The notes below the pieces were generated by a model. That model saw only the letters and a program-made list of their open reading frames with translations, was not told the DNA's origin and did not search any database. From Fictibacillus gelatini DSM 15865 (lineage in GTDB: Bacteria > Bacillota > Bacilli > Bacillales > Fictibacillaceae): DNA of 64,000 bases. Location of the stretch: contig NZ_KE387234.1 of the NCBI RefSeq assembly GCF_000430745.1, forward strand, positions 44,933 through 108,932, read 5' to 3'. Of the stretch, positions 43,360-51,638 are shown piece by piece (position 1 is the stretch's first letter; the number at the start of each line of letters is the position of its first letter). The position numbers were made by a program, and so were the translations under genes.

Positions 43360-44562
43360 TTGGAAAAAGCAGTCAGCAACATCCATCATGCAGCTCCAGG
43401 AAGAAATTATCCCCTTCTGACGGCGATTTTTTTCTGGTGCGGGTTGGTTGTCGTCTCAAACCTGTATGTCACTATTCCCCTTGTTTCAGTTTTCGCGGAC
43501 ACTTTTGATGTATCACCCACGCAAGCCACATGGACCAGCAGCGTTTTTTCACTATGTTATGCCGTGGGCTTTTTGTTTTTTGGCCCATTGTCCGATCGCT
43601 ATGGTCGCAAAACCATTATTTTGATCGGTCTTGGTGTGCTCACCATTGTTTCTCCCATCATTGGCTTGTTTCATAGCCTGCCCTTGTTAGTGGCTCTTAG
43701 AGGCGTTCAAGGAATTGCAGCGGCGACGTTTGCTCCGGCTGCTCTTGCTTACGTTGTTGAAGTATTTCCTGCGGATAAGCGGGTCACTGCGATCGGATTT
43801 GTCAGCACGGGATTTTTAATGTCCGGCATTGTCGGCCAGGTCATAAGCAGCCTTATCAGCCAGCATTTTGGCTGGAACAAAGTGTTTTATCTTCTTGGCG
43901 TGATTTATTTGCTTTCTGCCTTTTTAGTTGCGCTATTTCTTCCGGCGAATGATGCCAGGCGAGCAGAGGGGGGCATTCTTGCATCTTTCACACAAATGGG
44001 AAAAGTGTTTGTGAAAAGAAACTTGTTAAAGTGCTACATCATCACTGTGACGCTCCTGCTTTCTTTTGTCGGCATGTATACGGCGCTCGGGAGCTATTTA
44101 AGCAGCCCGGCATTTGGCCTTGGCGGGCAGGACATCTTGTACGTCCGCACTTTCGGGATCTTAGGCATGCTGCTTTCCCCGTTTGCCGGGCGCCTGGTTG
44201 CAAAGTTTGGCATTCTCACTGTTCTTAGAGGGGGCCTGACATGCTCCGTCATCGGTCTTGCGATTTTGGGAGCAAGCTCCAACCTCGCTTTCCTTGTTGC
44301 AATGAGCGTTGTTTTTATGGCGGGGATTTCCATCACCGTCCCGACGCTTATTTCGCTTGTTGGCCAATTGGGTGGTGACGCAAGGGGCGCTGCGGTTTCT
44401 CTTTACACATTTATATTGTTTATTGGCGCGACCATCGGCCCGATGATTGTCGTTGATTTACTGAAAGCAGGAAGCTATCTATTAACCTTCGAAACGCTGG
44501 CGCTTTTGCTTGGAATAGGGCTTTCCGTCTCATTTTTTATTCAACAGGAAAATAGACTGTAA
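43360..44562 (+). CDS. MFS efflux transporter
   Basis: 400 residues, 12 membrane helices. FGPLSDRYGRKTIILIG between helices 2 and 3, LRGVQGIAAATFAPAALAYV in helix 4 and a DHA-type layout mark a proton-driven efflux pump. A TTG at 43360, eight bases after AAGGAGG, is the start; a GTG at 43321 has no site. Divergent MerR regulator suggests induction by a toxic compound. Confidence 0.87.
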   Translation: MEKAVSNIHHAAPGRNYPLLTAIFFWCGLVVVSNLYVTIPLVSVFADTFDVSPTQATWTSSVFSLCYAVGFLFFGPLSDRYGRKTIILIGLGVLTIVSPIIGLFHSLPLLVALRGVQGIAAATFAPAALAYVVEVFPADKRVTAIGFVSTGFLMSGIVGQVISSLISQHFGWNKVFYLLGVIYLLSAFLVALFLPANDARRAEGGILASFTQMGKVFVKRNLLKCYIITVTLLLSFVGMYTALGSYLSSPAFGLGGQDILYVRTFGILGMLLSPFAGRLVAKFGILTVLRGGLTCSVIGLAILGASSNLAFLVAMSVVFMAGISITVPTLISLVGQLGGDARGAAVSLYTFILFIGATIGPMIVVDLLKAGSYLLTFETLALLLGIGLSVSFFIQQENRL

Positions 44563-44615
44563 CACGTTCAAGGTATGATGAACAGCCTCATTTTCAGTGG
44601 AAAAATTTAAAACTC

Positions 44616-44645
44616 AAAAAGCCGGGCGTTCTCCCCGGCTTTTTC
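44616..44645. terminator. bidirectional terminator
   Basis: AAAAAGCCGGG / CCCGGCTTTTT with a short loop between convergent genes. Confidence 0.9.
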
Positions 44646-45155
44646 TTACACTTTAAACCTTGTATTTTCTAGCACTACAATTTTTTCTTGGGATGACTTG
44701 GCCAATTTTTTCGTATGTTGGACAAGCTCAAGGATATTGCCGCACGCTTGTTTCGCTCCTTTTACTAACAAAGGGACGCCAATCGAATCGATTTTCAACC
44801 TTCTCGAGAACAAGCCGCCAAAGGTCATGGCGATTGGCACGGTAGGTGATGTATTCGAGAAAATGATTCTTTCATCAATGTTGTATTTTTCTTGCAAAAG
44901 CATGCTTAAATTTTTCACACCTGGAATCAATACTTTCGATGAACCCCGGCCGATCGTATAAACCGGATGCCCGTCCTCATCAATTCCATGAAAAATCAGC
45001 TTCCCCATATCGGACGTCTGCAGCTTGTTGAAATAGTTCACGTTTAAAATTTCTTCTGTTGTCAGCTTTCGATCTAAAGGCAGCTGCTTTAAATGATAGG
45101 CTGCGGCCAGTGCGGTCGTATGCGTTCCGCCAAAATCATTATAGATGTAGATCAT
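44646..45155 (-). CDS. DUF3189-family protein
   Basis: 169 residues. MIYIYNDFGGTHTTALAAAYHL at the start and HPVYTIGRGSSKVLIPGV in the middle match the Bacillus DUF3189 family as I recall it. The P-loop-like GGTHTT turn suggests nucleotide binding, but no function is known. CGGAGTG precedes the ATG. Monocistronic. Confidence 0.75.
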   Translation of the reverse strand: MIYIYNDFGGTHTTALAAAYHLKQLPLDRKLTTEEILNVNYFNKLQTSDMGKLIFHGIDEDGHPVYTIGRGSSKVLIPGVKNLSMLLQEKYNIDERIIFSNTSPTVPIAMTFGGLFSRRLKIDSIGVPLLVKGAKQACGNILELVQHTKKLAKSSQEKIVVLENTRFKV

Positions 45156-45279
45156 GTTCTCACTCCGTTACTTGTATCTAGCATCATTATTTCCAATACT
45201 TTTTACTGGCAATCATGCCTCTTTATGTTCCTTCTCCTTTATTTATTTGATGAATCGTTATGTTTAAGGAGGAAGAGGC

Positions 45280-46212
45280 ATGCGCGCGGGGAAAATTGAA
45301 AATTTCAAGTTATTGAGTGAATTTCAAACGGTAGAGGAATTTAATTCGACCATCCGGCGGTTTCTTCAGGATCATCGGGGTGAGTTTACGAAAGGTGAGC
45401 TGCTTGCGTTTCATCATCTTACAAAGTTCAGTATAAAAGTGATTGGCGTGTGCAATGCGAAAATTGGCACGCTTGTTTCGTCATGTCTTTCGGACAAAGG
45501 CGGAGTCTCCCGTTCGACGTTTGAACGGATGCTTCGGAAAGCGAAAAAGCTCGGGATTTTGTCGATTCATCATGCGCTCCGTCAAAAGGGAGGATTTGCC
45601 CACAATCTTTTTGTTTTTCATCAGTATGACAGGGCGAGCAAGGAAAAATTGACGGAGCCTGCACGAACGGAAAAGCCGGGTGGCACAAGGGCTGAGCGCA
45701 AATTTTCACAACCGGAAACTACTTCTTTGGAAACAAATAAAAAAATAATAAAAACCAACACCTTACGTCTTAATGGTATTGATGCAGCGGATCCTGATTA
45801 CACCTACTTGCCGGATGATATTCCTAAAGAGTTCATTCATGCAGTAAAACCTTTTTTCACGAGAGCTATTGAAATTTATTCGCTATGGCAAAAGGTTCGA
45901 ATGGCCTATCGGAGTTTTTCGTTTGAACAACATTTAGAAGAGCTTGTCGATCAAGCGATTTACGCCTTTAAGGTCACGGTCTTTCAGTATAAGTGCGGGC
46001 GCATTAAAACGTCTTTTGTTCAGTATTTTTATGGAACGTTAACAACGGTTTTTTCGCGTGAAAAAAGGCGTGAGCGCCGAAGGAATGATGACCCCATTCC
46101 GAATTGGCTTGAACCTGACTGGGACAAAAGCTGCACAAATCCTAATTGGTATGAAATCGTAAAGCCCGAGCTTCGTAATAGTTGCCCGATCCCGAATTGG
46201 CTTGAAATGTAA
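45280..46212 (+). CDS. winged-helix protein with repeated PNWLE C-terminus
   Basis: 310 residues. Residues about 15-110 look like a replication-initiator or DnaD-type winged helix (LTKFSIKVIGVCNAKIGTL, VSRSTFERMLRKAKKLGILSIH). A charged linker and a second helical domain (LEELVDQAIYAFKVTVFQYKCG) follow, then a basic segment and a C-terminus carrying DPIPNWLEPDW, NPNWYEI and CPIPNWLEM. GGAGGAAG before the ATG. Possibly a plasmid/phage-derived DNA-binding protein; not assigned. Confidence 0.7.
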   Translation: MRAGKIENFKLLSEFQTVEEFNSTIRRFLQDHRGEFTKGELLAFHHLTKFSIKVIGVCNAKIGTLVSSCLSDKGGVSRSTFERMLRKAKKLGILSIHHALRQKGGFAHNLFVFHQYDRASKEKLTEPARTEKPGGTRAERKFSQPETTSLETNKKIIKTNTLRLNGIDAADPDYTYLPDDIPKEFIHAVKPFFTRAIEIYSLWQKVRMAYRSFSFEQHLEELVDQAIYAFKVTVFQYKCGRIKTSFVQYFYGTLTTVFSREKRRERRRNDDPIPNWLEPDWDKSCTNPNWYEIVKPELRNSCPIPNWLEM

Positions 46213-46329
46213 GAGCCCGGTTACTTAAAAGCTGGTCCGATCATGTATTGGCTAGAAACGAAGAAGTGCTAAACCGTGCTCTATTTCATCTACTCCAAAA
46301 TGATGAGAGCTTGTCCAAAGCCGCGAAGT
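46213..46329. other. gap with a decayed copy of the PxxYWLE motif
   Basis: GGTCCGATCATGTATTGGC (46234 onwards) would read GPIMYWLETKKC then stop, resembling the preceding gene's C-terminus but out of its frame. No other gene is seen. Confidence 0.5.
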
Positions 46330-46702
46330 TATTGTCCGAACTCTGATGTTTATTGTCCGGCAAGCTTAATTTATTGGCCTTGCTCTCGGATATTGGCCAA
46401 AATCACGGGTGTATTGGCCAAAGTCGAGAAGTTATTGTCTGAACCCTGATGCTTATTGTCCGGCATACATGATTTATTGTCCCAGCTCACGGATATTGAC
46501 TAAAATCATGGGTGTATTGGCCAAAGTCGAGAAGTTATTGTCCGAAGCCGTATAGTTATTGTCTGAACCCTGATGCTTATTGTCCGGCACCCAAGATTTA
46601 TTGGCCAAACTTACAGATATTAGCCAAAGTCAAGGGTGTATTGGCCAAAGTCGAGGAGTTATTGTCCGAAGCCGCATAGATATTGTCCGAACCCAATCAA
46701 CA
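46330..46702. repeat. 18-box array on a 21-bp grid (TATTGTCC / TATTGGCC)
   Basis: Boxes beginning TATTG (one reads TATTA) start at 46330, 46351, 46372, 46391, 46412, 46433, 46454, 46475, 46494, 46515, 46536, 46557, 46578, 46599, 46618, 46639, 46660 and 46681. All steps are 21 bp except three 19-bp steps after the third, eighth and fourteenth boxes. The units group into a higher-order repeat of five (103 bp) or six boxes. All boxes face the same way, unlike the mirrored boxes of the MITE. Confidence 0.93.
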
Positions 46703-46932
46703 GAAAAATTGCCCGCTCCCGTATTGGCTGGAATGGTGAGTCTGTACATTTTTCCCCCGCTAAAAATGTTGTAGTTTCCCGGATTTTTCCCGGGAAATAC
46801 GAATCTTCTTGTCGAAAAAACGTTTATTTTAACGAACAAACTTTCTATTCGGATGAACTATTTTATAGTACTATAGAACTACGTTACGTTATAACGAACA
46901 ATTTGATCCTTCGACAAGGGGGGGGAATAAAA
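46703..46932. other. gap after the array
   Basis: TGCCCGCTCCCGTATTGGC (from 46708) reads CPLPYWLEW then stop, another copy of the C-terminal motif. After it come a TTTTCCCGGGAAATA-type dyad and an A/T-rich region leading to the AGGGGGGGG ribosome-binding site of the next gene. Confidence 0.5.
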
Positions 46933-47235
46933 ATGTCGGAACTCTCAGTGATACTGATTGATCAGAAGAAAAAACCGCGTTCCATCAAAATTAATCATTC
47001 GCTTGAGGCCTTTGAGGAAATTGTGAATGGACCGGTAGATCTGCTCAAATTTCATCGGGAACCCTATCGACTCGTCTGCCATGTAAAAGAAGGGTATGAT
47101 TTATACTATAATAAGAAAACACCTTCCGGAACGTTTTTCGTCGTCAAATACCAGAACGGATTCGAAAGCCTCAATGAATTGGAAGTGGATGAGCTTAAAA
47201 AAGTGCTGCGCATAAAGATGAAGAAGTGGAAGTAA
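46933..47235 (+). CDS. 100-residue protein, DUF3846-like
   Basis: Starts at an ATG after AAGGGGGGGG. The opening MSELSVILIDQKKKPRSIKI, then LEAFEEIVNGPVD resembles the start of DUF3846 proteins (beta hairpin plus helix), and FFVVKYQNGFESL follows. These are small phage- or plasmid-associated proteins of unknown role. The family assignment is tentative. Confidence 0.55.
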   Translation: MSELSVILIDQKKKPRSIKINHSLEAFEEIVNGPVDLLKFHREPYRLVCHVKEGYDLYYNKKTPSGTFFVVKYQNGFESLNELEVDELKKVLRIKMKKWK

Positions 47236-47351
47236 AGAGAGCCATGAGTAGGGCTCCCTTTTCATTTGGCGGAAATTGTCTTTATATAAACAGTCGGGAA
47301 TCCTATCATTTTCAGAATTCCGCATATGATGAGATGATAGACGATCCTCGC

Positions 47352-47549
47352 TTATTTAAAAATATCCATCGAAACGATGCCTTTTTTAATCGAAAGTGAC
47401 TTGATCCTCTGAATGTCTTTCGGGTCATTTAATTCGCTCATGAAGCTATCATACGCTTGCTGGACGGTTGATACCGGATAAATCGCGCGCTGCAAACGTT
47501 GATCCGTGATCGCTTCTACTAAAAAGAGTTCAAAAGTCTCTTTGTTCAA
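47352..47549 (-). CDS. 65-residue hypothetical protein
   Basis: TTG start nine bases after a strong GGAGG (within GGAGGGGG). Mostly helical: ETFELFLVEAITDQRLQRAI and VQQAYDSFMSELNDPKDIQRI, then SIKKGIVSMDIFK. Codon use is ordinary for the region. Not recognised. Confidence 0.55.
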   Translation of the reverse strand: MNKETFELFLVEAITDQRLQRAIYPVSTVQQAYDSFMSELNDPKDIQRIKSLSIKKGIVSMDIFK

Positions 47550-47639
47550 ACAAGACCCCCTCCTTTTTTATTATCGTTATAAAATAATTCTTTCTTAGCA
47601 AAGGGATCTCCTGCTCTTTTGTTTCTTGTAACAAAAAAG

Positions 47640-47669
47640 AAAAAAACCGGCCTAAAAGACCAGTTTTTC
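47640..47669. terminator. intrinsic terminator, likely for the SleB-like gene
   Basis: AAAACTGG / CCGGTTTT arms with one mismatch around a 9-nt loop, with T-runs on both strands. It lies about 75 bp past the minus-strand hydrolase stop. Confidence 0.65.
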
Positions 47670-47744
47670 AGACATTTGATCGTTCCTTTGTTGATCATTG
47701 CTTTAGTAACCTGACTGCATGAAGAAATTTATGGCTCTTTTTCT

Positions 47745-48365
47745 TTAACGGGCGAATACGTGCCCTCCGATCCGCTTCACGACAGGGCGTGTTAAAATCC
47801 ATTTGCTTGTCGCAATGGACGGGTTGTAGTAATAATAGGAGCCGCTTGAAGGATCCCATCCTCTCATGGCATCAATCGCCGCCCGGTACGCGGTATGGTT
47901 TGGCGACAAATGGTACTGGCCGTCATGCACCGCCGTAAAGGCATTCGTTTGGAAAAGGACGCCGTCAATCGTGTTCGGAAATTGGGCGGAATCAACCCGG
48001 TTCAATACGACGGCTGCCACGGCCACTTGCCCGATATACGATTCACCGCGCGCCTCGCCATACACGGCATGGGCCAATTTCTCTACATTTCGAAGGTGAT
48101 TGTATGTATTTTTCCCTACCATTCCATTTTGCATGATATGCATATCGCTTTGGAATCGCCGCACGGATTCTCTCGTAACCGGCCCATAATACCCGGTAGG
48201 CTGAGTATGGAAATACCCCATTTTTTTAAGCTGGCGCTGAAGTTGGTAAACATGGTCGCCTCTGTCTCCTTGTTTGAGCAAGCTTGCAGCATGCGCGCTC
48301 TCCCCAAAATCAAAACCCATCACCAAAAATAAAAGAAATAGAATAACGATCGACTTTTTCAGCAA
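47745..48365 (-). CDS. SleB-type cell-wall hydrolase
   Basis: 206 residues: signal peptide (cleavage near AHAAS), a PG_binding_1 domain at about 30-90 (LKQGDRGDHVYQLQRQLKKMGY), and a Hydrolase_2 domain from about 95 with LAHAVYGEARGESYIGQVAVAAVVLNR containing the catalytic Glu. It resembles spore-cortex lytic transglycosylases (SleB/CwlJ) but is shorter than SleB and has no ypeB partner next to it. It could act on cortex or vegetative wall. No sporulation promoter was identified. Confidence 0.88.
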   Translation of the reverse strand: MLKKSIVILFLLFLVMGFDFGESAHAASLLKQGDRGDHVYQLQRQLKKMGYFHTQPTGYYGPVTRESVRRFQSDMHIMQNGMVGKNTYNHLRNVEKLAHAVYGEARGESYIGQVAVAAVVLNRVDSAQFPNTIDGVLFQTNAFTAVHDGQYHLSPNHTAYRAAIDAMRGWDPSSGSYYYYNPSIATSKWILTRPVVKRIGGHVFAR

Positions 48366-48674
48366 AACACATCCACCTTCCTTTTTAGAATTAGAACTAG
48401 TTTAGTAGAAGGCAGTCGAATTGTGTATCCTCCAATAGAACGAACTTTGCCGAAGCCATCTCTCCTACTTTTTCACTATTTTCTAAAAAGTGCGCAATTT
48501 ATTCATTGCAGCACATCATGTCGCAATTTCACGTTTTGGCACGAATACTTTACTATAAGCCCCAACGAATGAAGCCGACCTTTTTTGAATATTGTAACGT
48601 GATAGCAATAAAGCTGAAATGTTAAATTGATAGAATTGATGGAAGCAAACTTTTTTTTACGAGGAGATCGAGGT
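48366..48674. other. divergent spacer, no gene seen
   Basis: An A/T-rich gap between the hydrolase and the coiled-coil gene. It should contain both promoters, but none is distinct. Confidence 0.35.
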
Positions 48675-49013
48675 ATGGAAGAGCATGTAAAAAAGTCATT
48701 AGAAGAATGGAAAAATGAAATCAATGATCTATTGATCGCAATCGAAAAAGAATATAACGAAATCAAACAAGAATTGCAAATCTATTCCTACAAGTTCAGC
48801 ATTACAAAACAGGTGATCCAGTCAACGGTCAATGATGAGCTAATCCGTGATATCCGTGAACGCTACCAGACTCCTTTTGAGCAGAAATTCAATCAATTGA
48901 AAGAAGATATAAAAGATCTAGAGGAGAAGAAAAAAGTCTTTCAAATGTTTGTCGATAAAATTGACAAGGTGAAAGGAAAAGATGAAAACAGGTCGTATGC
49001 GCCCGCCAATTGA
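48675..49013 (+). CDS. 112-residue coiled-coil protein
   Basis: Starts at an ATG preceded by GAGGAG and CGAGG. Nearly all helical with heptad-like Glu/Lys/Ile patterns (VKKSLEEWKNEINDLLIAIEKEY; FNQLKEDIKDLEEKKKVFQ), so probably a cytosolic coiled coil. No domain recognised. Confidence 0.65.
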   Translation: MEEHVKKSLEEWKNEINDLLIAIEKEYNEIKQELQIYSYKFSITKQVIQSTVNDELIRDIRERYQTPFEQKFNQLKEDIKDLEEKKKVFQMFVDKIDKVKGKDENRSYAPAN

Positions 49014-49015
49014 AT

Positions 49016-49058
49016 GGCCCCCACTTTAAGCTTTGTCTTAAAGTGAGGGCATTTTTTT
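49016..49058 (+). terminator. intrinsic terminator
   Basis: GCCCCCACTTTAAG / CTTAAAGTGAGGGC with a small loop, then seven T, between convergent genes. Confidence 0.88.
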
Positions 49059-49062
49059 CGCA

Positions 49063-49614
49063 TTATTTTAATAGCCTGATAAATTCGCGCATGAATCCAG
49101 GCAGGTCAGGCCACGCATGGCCCGAGACGAGATTTTTGTCGGTATGAAGCGTTTCGTCAATATATGTAGCCCCGCATGCGATCACATCCGGCTTGCAGGC
49201 AATATAAGCGGTATATTCCCGGCCTTTCATTAAATCAGGAACGACGGAAAGCACTTGCGCCGCATGGCAGATCGCGCCAACCGGCTTATTTTCCTCAAAA
49301 AAGTGGCGAATAATCTTCGGGAGTGCATCATCCATGCGAATATATTCGGGGGCCCGCCCTCCCGGAATGATTAGCCCGTCAAACTTGGATGGATCAACAT
49401 CGTAAAAAGCGACATTCGAATCAAGACAATAGGCAGGCTTTTCAACATATGTTTCCATGCCTTCGACAAAGTCATGGCTCACGGTTTGCAGTTTTTTGAC
49501 TGTTGGGGAAGCGATCGTCACTTCAAATCCTTCTTCCAAACAACGGTAATACGGGTAAAAAACTTCGAGAGCCTCCACCGCATCTCCCGTCACAATCAGC
49601 ACTTTTTTGCTCAT
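49063..49614 (-). CDS. DJ-1/PfpI-family protein
   Basis: 183 residues. Rossmann-like start KKVLIVTGDAVEALEVFYPYY, GLIIPGGRAPEYIR and the nucleophile elbow GAICHAAQVL, with Cys near residue 116, are those of DJ-1/PfpI (YhbO/YraA group). Members act as glyoxalases, deglycases or chaperones. AAGGAGG precedes the ATG. Activity unproven. Confidence 0.88.
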   Translation of the reverse strand: MSKKVLIVTGDAVEALEVFYPYYRCLEEGFEVTIASPTVKKLQTVSHDFVEGMETYVEKPAYCLDSNVAFYDVDPSKFDGLIIPGGRAPEYIRMDDALPKIIRHFFEENKPVGAICHAAQVLSVVPDLMKGREYTAYIACKPDVIACGATYIDETLHTDKNLVSGHAWPDLPGFMREFIRLLK

Positions 49615-49704
49615 CGATCAAGACCTCCTTGAAAGTATCATCATTCACATACATATTCTTTAATTGTTTGTAAGTTCCTTCTTCATTTTAATAGAAAGAC
49701 TCAT

Positions 49705-50198
49705 AACGAATAAGTACCCGGTTTAGACGAATAAATAACCTGTTTTGGCGAAGAAAATCTAGTGCCCCGTCTAGAAAAATAGTTTGAATTTCAGTACTCG
49801 AACATTTGTTATTTTAAGAACACCTCGTTAGATCTGTGAAATGAGGAAAAACGATTCACGAATCGTTACATCATTTAAAATGATTTCGTTCTCGGACAAT
49901 AAATGCTCTTATTTGGACAATAAGTCATCCGGTTTAGACAATAACATCTTACTTTTGGACAATAAGCGAAAAAACTACTCATTTTATTGTCCGACACAGG
50001 CCATTTATTGTCCGATGGAATCGATTTATTGTCGGAAATCCACTGTTTATTGTCCAGATGCCATGAAAATAGCACCACACTACCACATTAGAGAAGTTTG
50101 ATCCTGTTTTTTGCTTCTAATTTTTTTTACAGGCGAAAATGGATTCTTGAAAATAAGAACTTTCTTAGCTGAAAGGGCACTAGTTTAGACGAATAAGT
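49705..50198. repeat. 21-bp-phased array, GACGAATAA boxes (array D), split by the MITE
   Basis: Boxes AACGAATAA (49705), GACGAATAA (49726) and GGCGAAGAA (49747) are 21 bp apart. A fourth, GACGAATAA, lies at 50190 immediately after MITE copy 2. Removing the element with one CTAG leaves a 20-bp step, so the element sits inside this array. Confidence 0.7.
49759..50185. mobile_element. MITE-like element, copy 2
   Basis: A 427-bp element with ends CTAGTGCCCCGTC and CTGAAAGGGCACTAG. Internal boxes: GGACAATAA type at 49894, 49915, 49936 and 49957, inverted TTATTGTCC type at 49984, 50005, 50026 and 50047, all 21 bp apart. It is closely similar to copy 1 and in the same orientation. No transposase is encoded. 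With array D it accounts for most of the divergent 49615-50302 spacer. Confidence 0.87.
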
Positions 50199-50302
50199 GA
50201 GTTCCATCATTTTTTGTAATTGAATGAATTGCCTTTCAACTCGAAAAAGTAGTATCGTTAAAGCAGATGTACAACTTTTTCGAAAATGGGGAGGGTGATT
50301 GG

Positions 50303-51580
50303 ATGTATACATTAGTGAAAAATGCTACAGTAATTGATGGAAATGGCGGACAGCCTCTTGTTAATGCTGCCGTTCTCATGAAAGGCGAGCGAATTGAAGC
50401 GGTTGGAACCCTTGATCAAATCAAGCAGCCGGATGCCAATGTTGATGTGATTGATGCCCGGGGAGGATTCGTCTTGCCAGGGATGATTGACTGCCACGTA
50501 CATATGATGATTGAATGGGCGCGGGCCGGTCTTGAAAAACGGCTGGCGACTCCGTTCTCCCTTCGTTTTTATCAAGCGTCAGACTATTTAAAAAGGACGC
50601 TTCATGCCGGCATTACATCGGTAAGGGACGCGGGATTTACGGACGTCGGCGTAAAAGAGGCGGTTGAACAGCGGCTCATTTCCGGCCCCCGCATGCAAAT
50701 CAGCGTTATTCCGCTTACGACAACAGGCGGGCATGGAGACGCCTGGATGCGATCCGGGATTGATGTGACCGATGTCAGTTATCCAACGATGCCAAGTGGA
50801 ATTTGCGACGGTCCTGACCAGGTGCGAAAAAAAGTGCGCGAGGTTCTTCGCGCGGGTGCCGACATTATTAAAGTCCATGCTACCGACGGTGTGACGAGTC
50901 CGACAGACCATCCGGAATTCACCCAGTTTTCCCGGGAAGAGCTAGAAATTATGGTACAGGAAGCGGCATTTCGCCGGGGAGTAAAGGTAATGGCACACGC
51001 GCAAGGAGCGGAAGGGATTAAAAACGCTGTCCGGGCGGGAATCCATTCGATTGAACATGGGATCTACCTGGACGATGAAGCGATTGAATTAATGTGTGAA
51101 AACAAAACTTTCCTCGTGCCGACGCTCCTCGCTCCTATCGGGGTGCTGGAAGCCGCCGAAAAGAGCGGTACGATGCCGGAACATGCAATAGAAAAAACCC
51201 GCGAAGTGATAGAAATCCATCGTGAAAGCATGGCGAAAGCGCACAAGGCCGGCGTGAAAATTGCCATGGGCACAGACGCCGGCGTCATCCCGCATGGAAC
51301 GAATTTGCGTGAATTAAGCCTGATGTGCCAAATTGGCATGACTTCAATGGAAGCGATCGTCGCCACAACTAAAACCGCCGCCGAATGCCTTGGCTGGGAC
51401 GATCGGCTCGGAACGATAGAAAAAGGAAAGCTCGCCGATCTGATCATCGCTAAAACAGATCCGATCGCAGACATTCAATCACTTGAACACCCGGACAATA
51501 TTGTCATGGTCATGAAAGGCGGCCGAATCGAAAAAGACTTGTTGACCGCAAAAGGAAGCCAATCCTTGCATCTTGTTTAA
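50303..51580 (+). CDS. amidohydrolase, imidazolonepropionase/prolidase-like group
   Basis: 425 residues, a complete TIM-barrel metal hydrolase. Metal and catalytic residues appear in DCHVHM, DIIKVHATDG (carboxylated Lys candidate), VMAHAQGAEG, SIEHGIYL and MGTDAGVIPHG. The N- and C-terminal beta sandwich carries ATVIDGNGG and KGKLADLIIAKTDP. Related enzymes cleave Xaa-Pro or Xaa-Arg/Lys dipeptides or cyclic amides; the substrate is open. GGGGAGGGTG before the ATG at 50303. Confidence 0.87.
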   Translation: MYTLVKNATVIDGNGGQPLVNAAVLMKGERIEAVGTLDQIKQPDANVDVIDARGGFVLPGMIDCHVHMMIEWARAGLEKRLATPFSLRFYQASDYLKRTLHAGITSVRDAGFTDVGVKEAVEQRLISGPRMQISVIPLTTTGGHGDAWMRSGIDVTDVSYPTMPSGICDGPDQVRKKVREVLRAGADIIKVHATDGVTSPTDHPEFTQFSREELEIMVQEAAFRRGVKVMAHAQGAEGIKNAVRAGIHSIEHGIYLDDEAIELMCENKTFLVPTLLAPIGVLEAAEKSGTMPEHAIEKTREVIEIHRESMAKAHKAGVKIAMGTDAGVIPHGTNLRELSLMCQIGMTSMEAIVATTKTAAECLGWDDRLGTIEKGKLADLIIAKTDPIADIQSLEHPDNIVMVMKGGRIEKDLLTAKGSQSLHLV

Positions 51581-51638
51581 AAGAATAGGGTCCTTTGTAC
51601 AATTTAGAAATCAATCACATCATGTGGAGGAACTTCAC

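Noticed and set aside
46330-46702. CRISPR array
   Set aside because: The 21-bp units have no constant repeat separated by unique spacers of similar length; boxes are 8-9 bp, intervening bases are themselves partly repeated, and no cas gene is in the window.
49841-50101. Cysteine-rich YCPxxxI protein or LDNK protein within MITE copy 2
   Set aside because: Both strands read as heptads only because the boxes are 21 bp apart. The same element in copy 1 has no matching open frame, and no translation signal is present.
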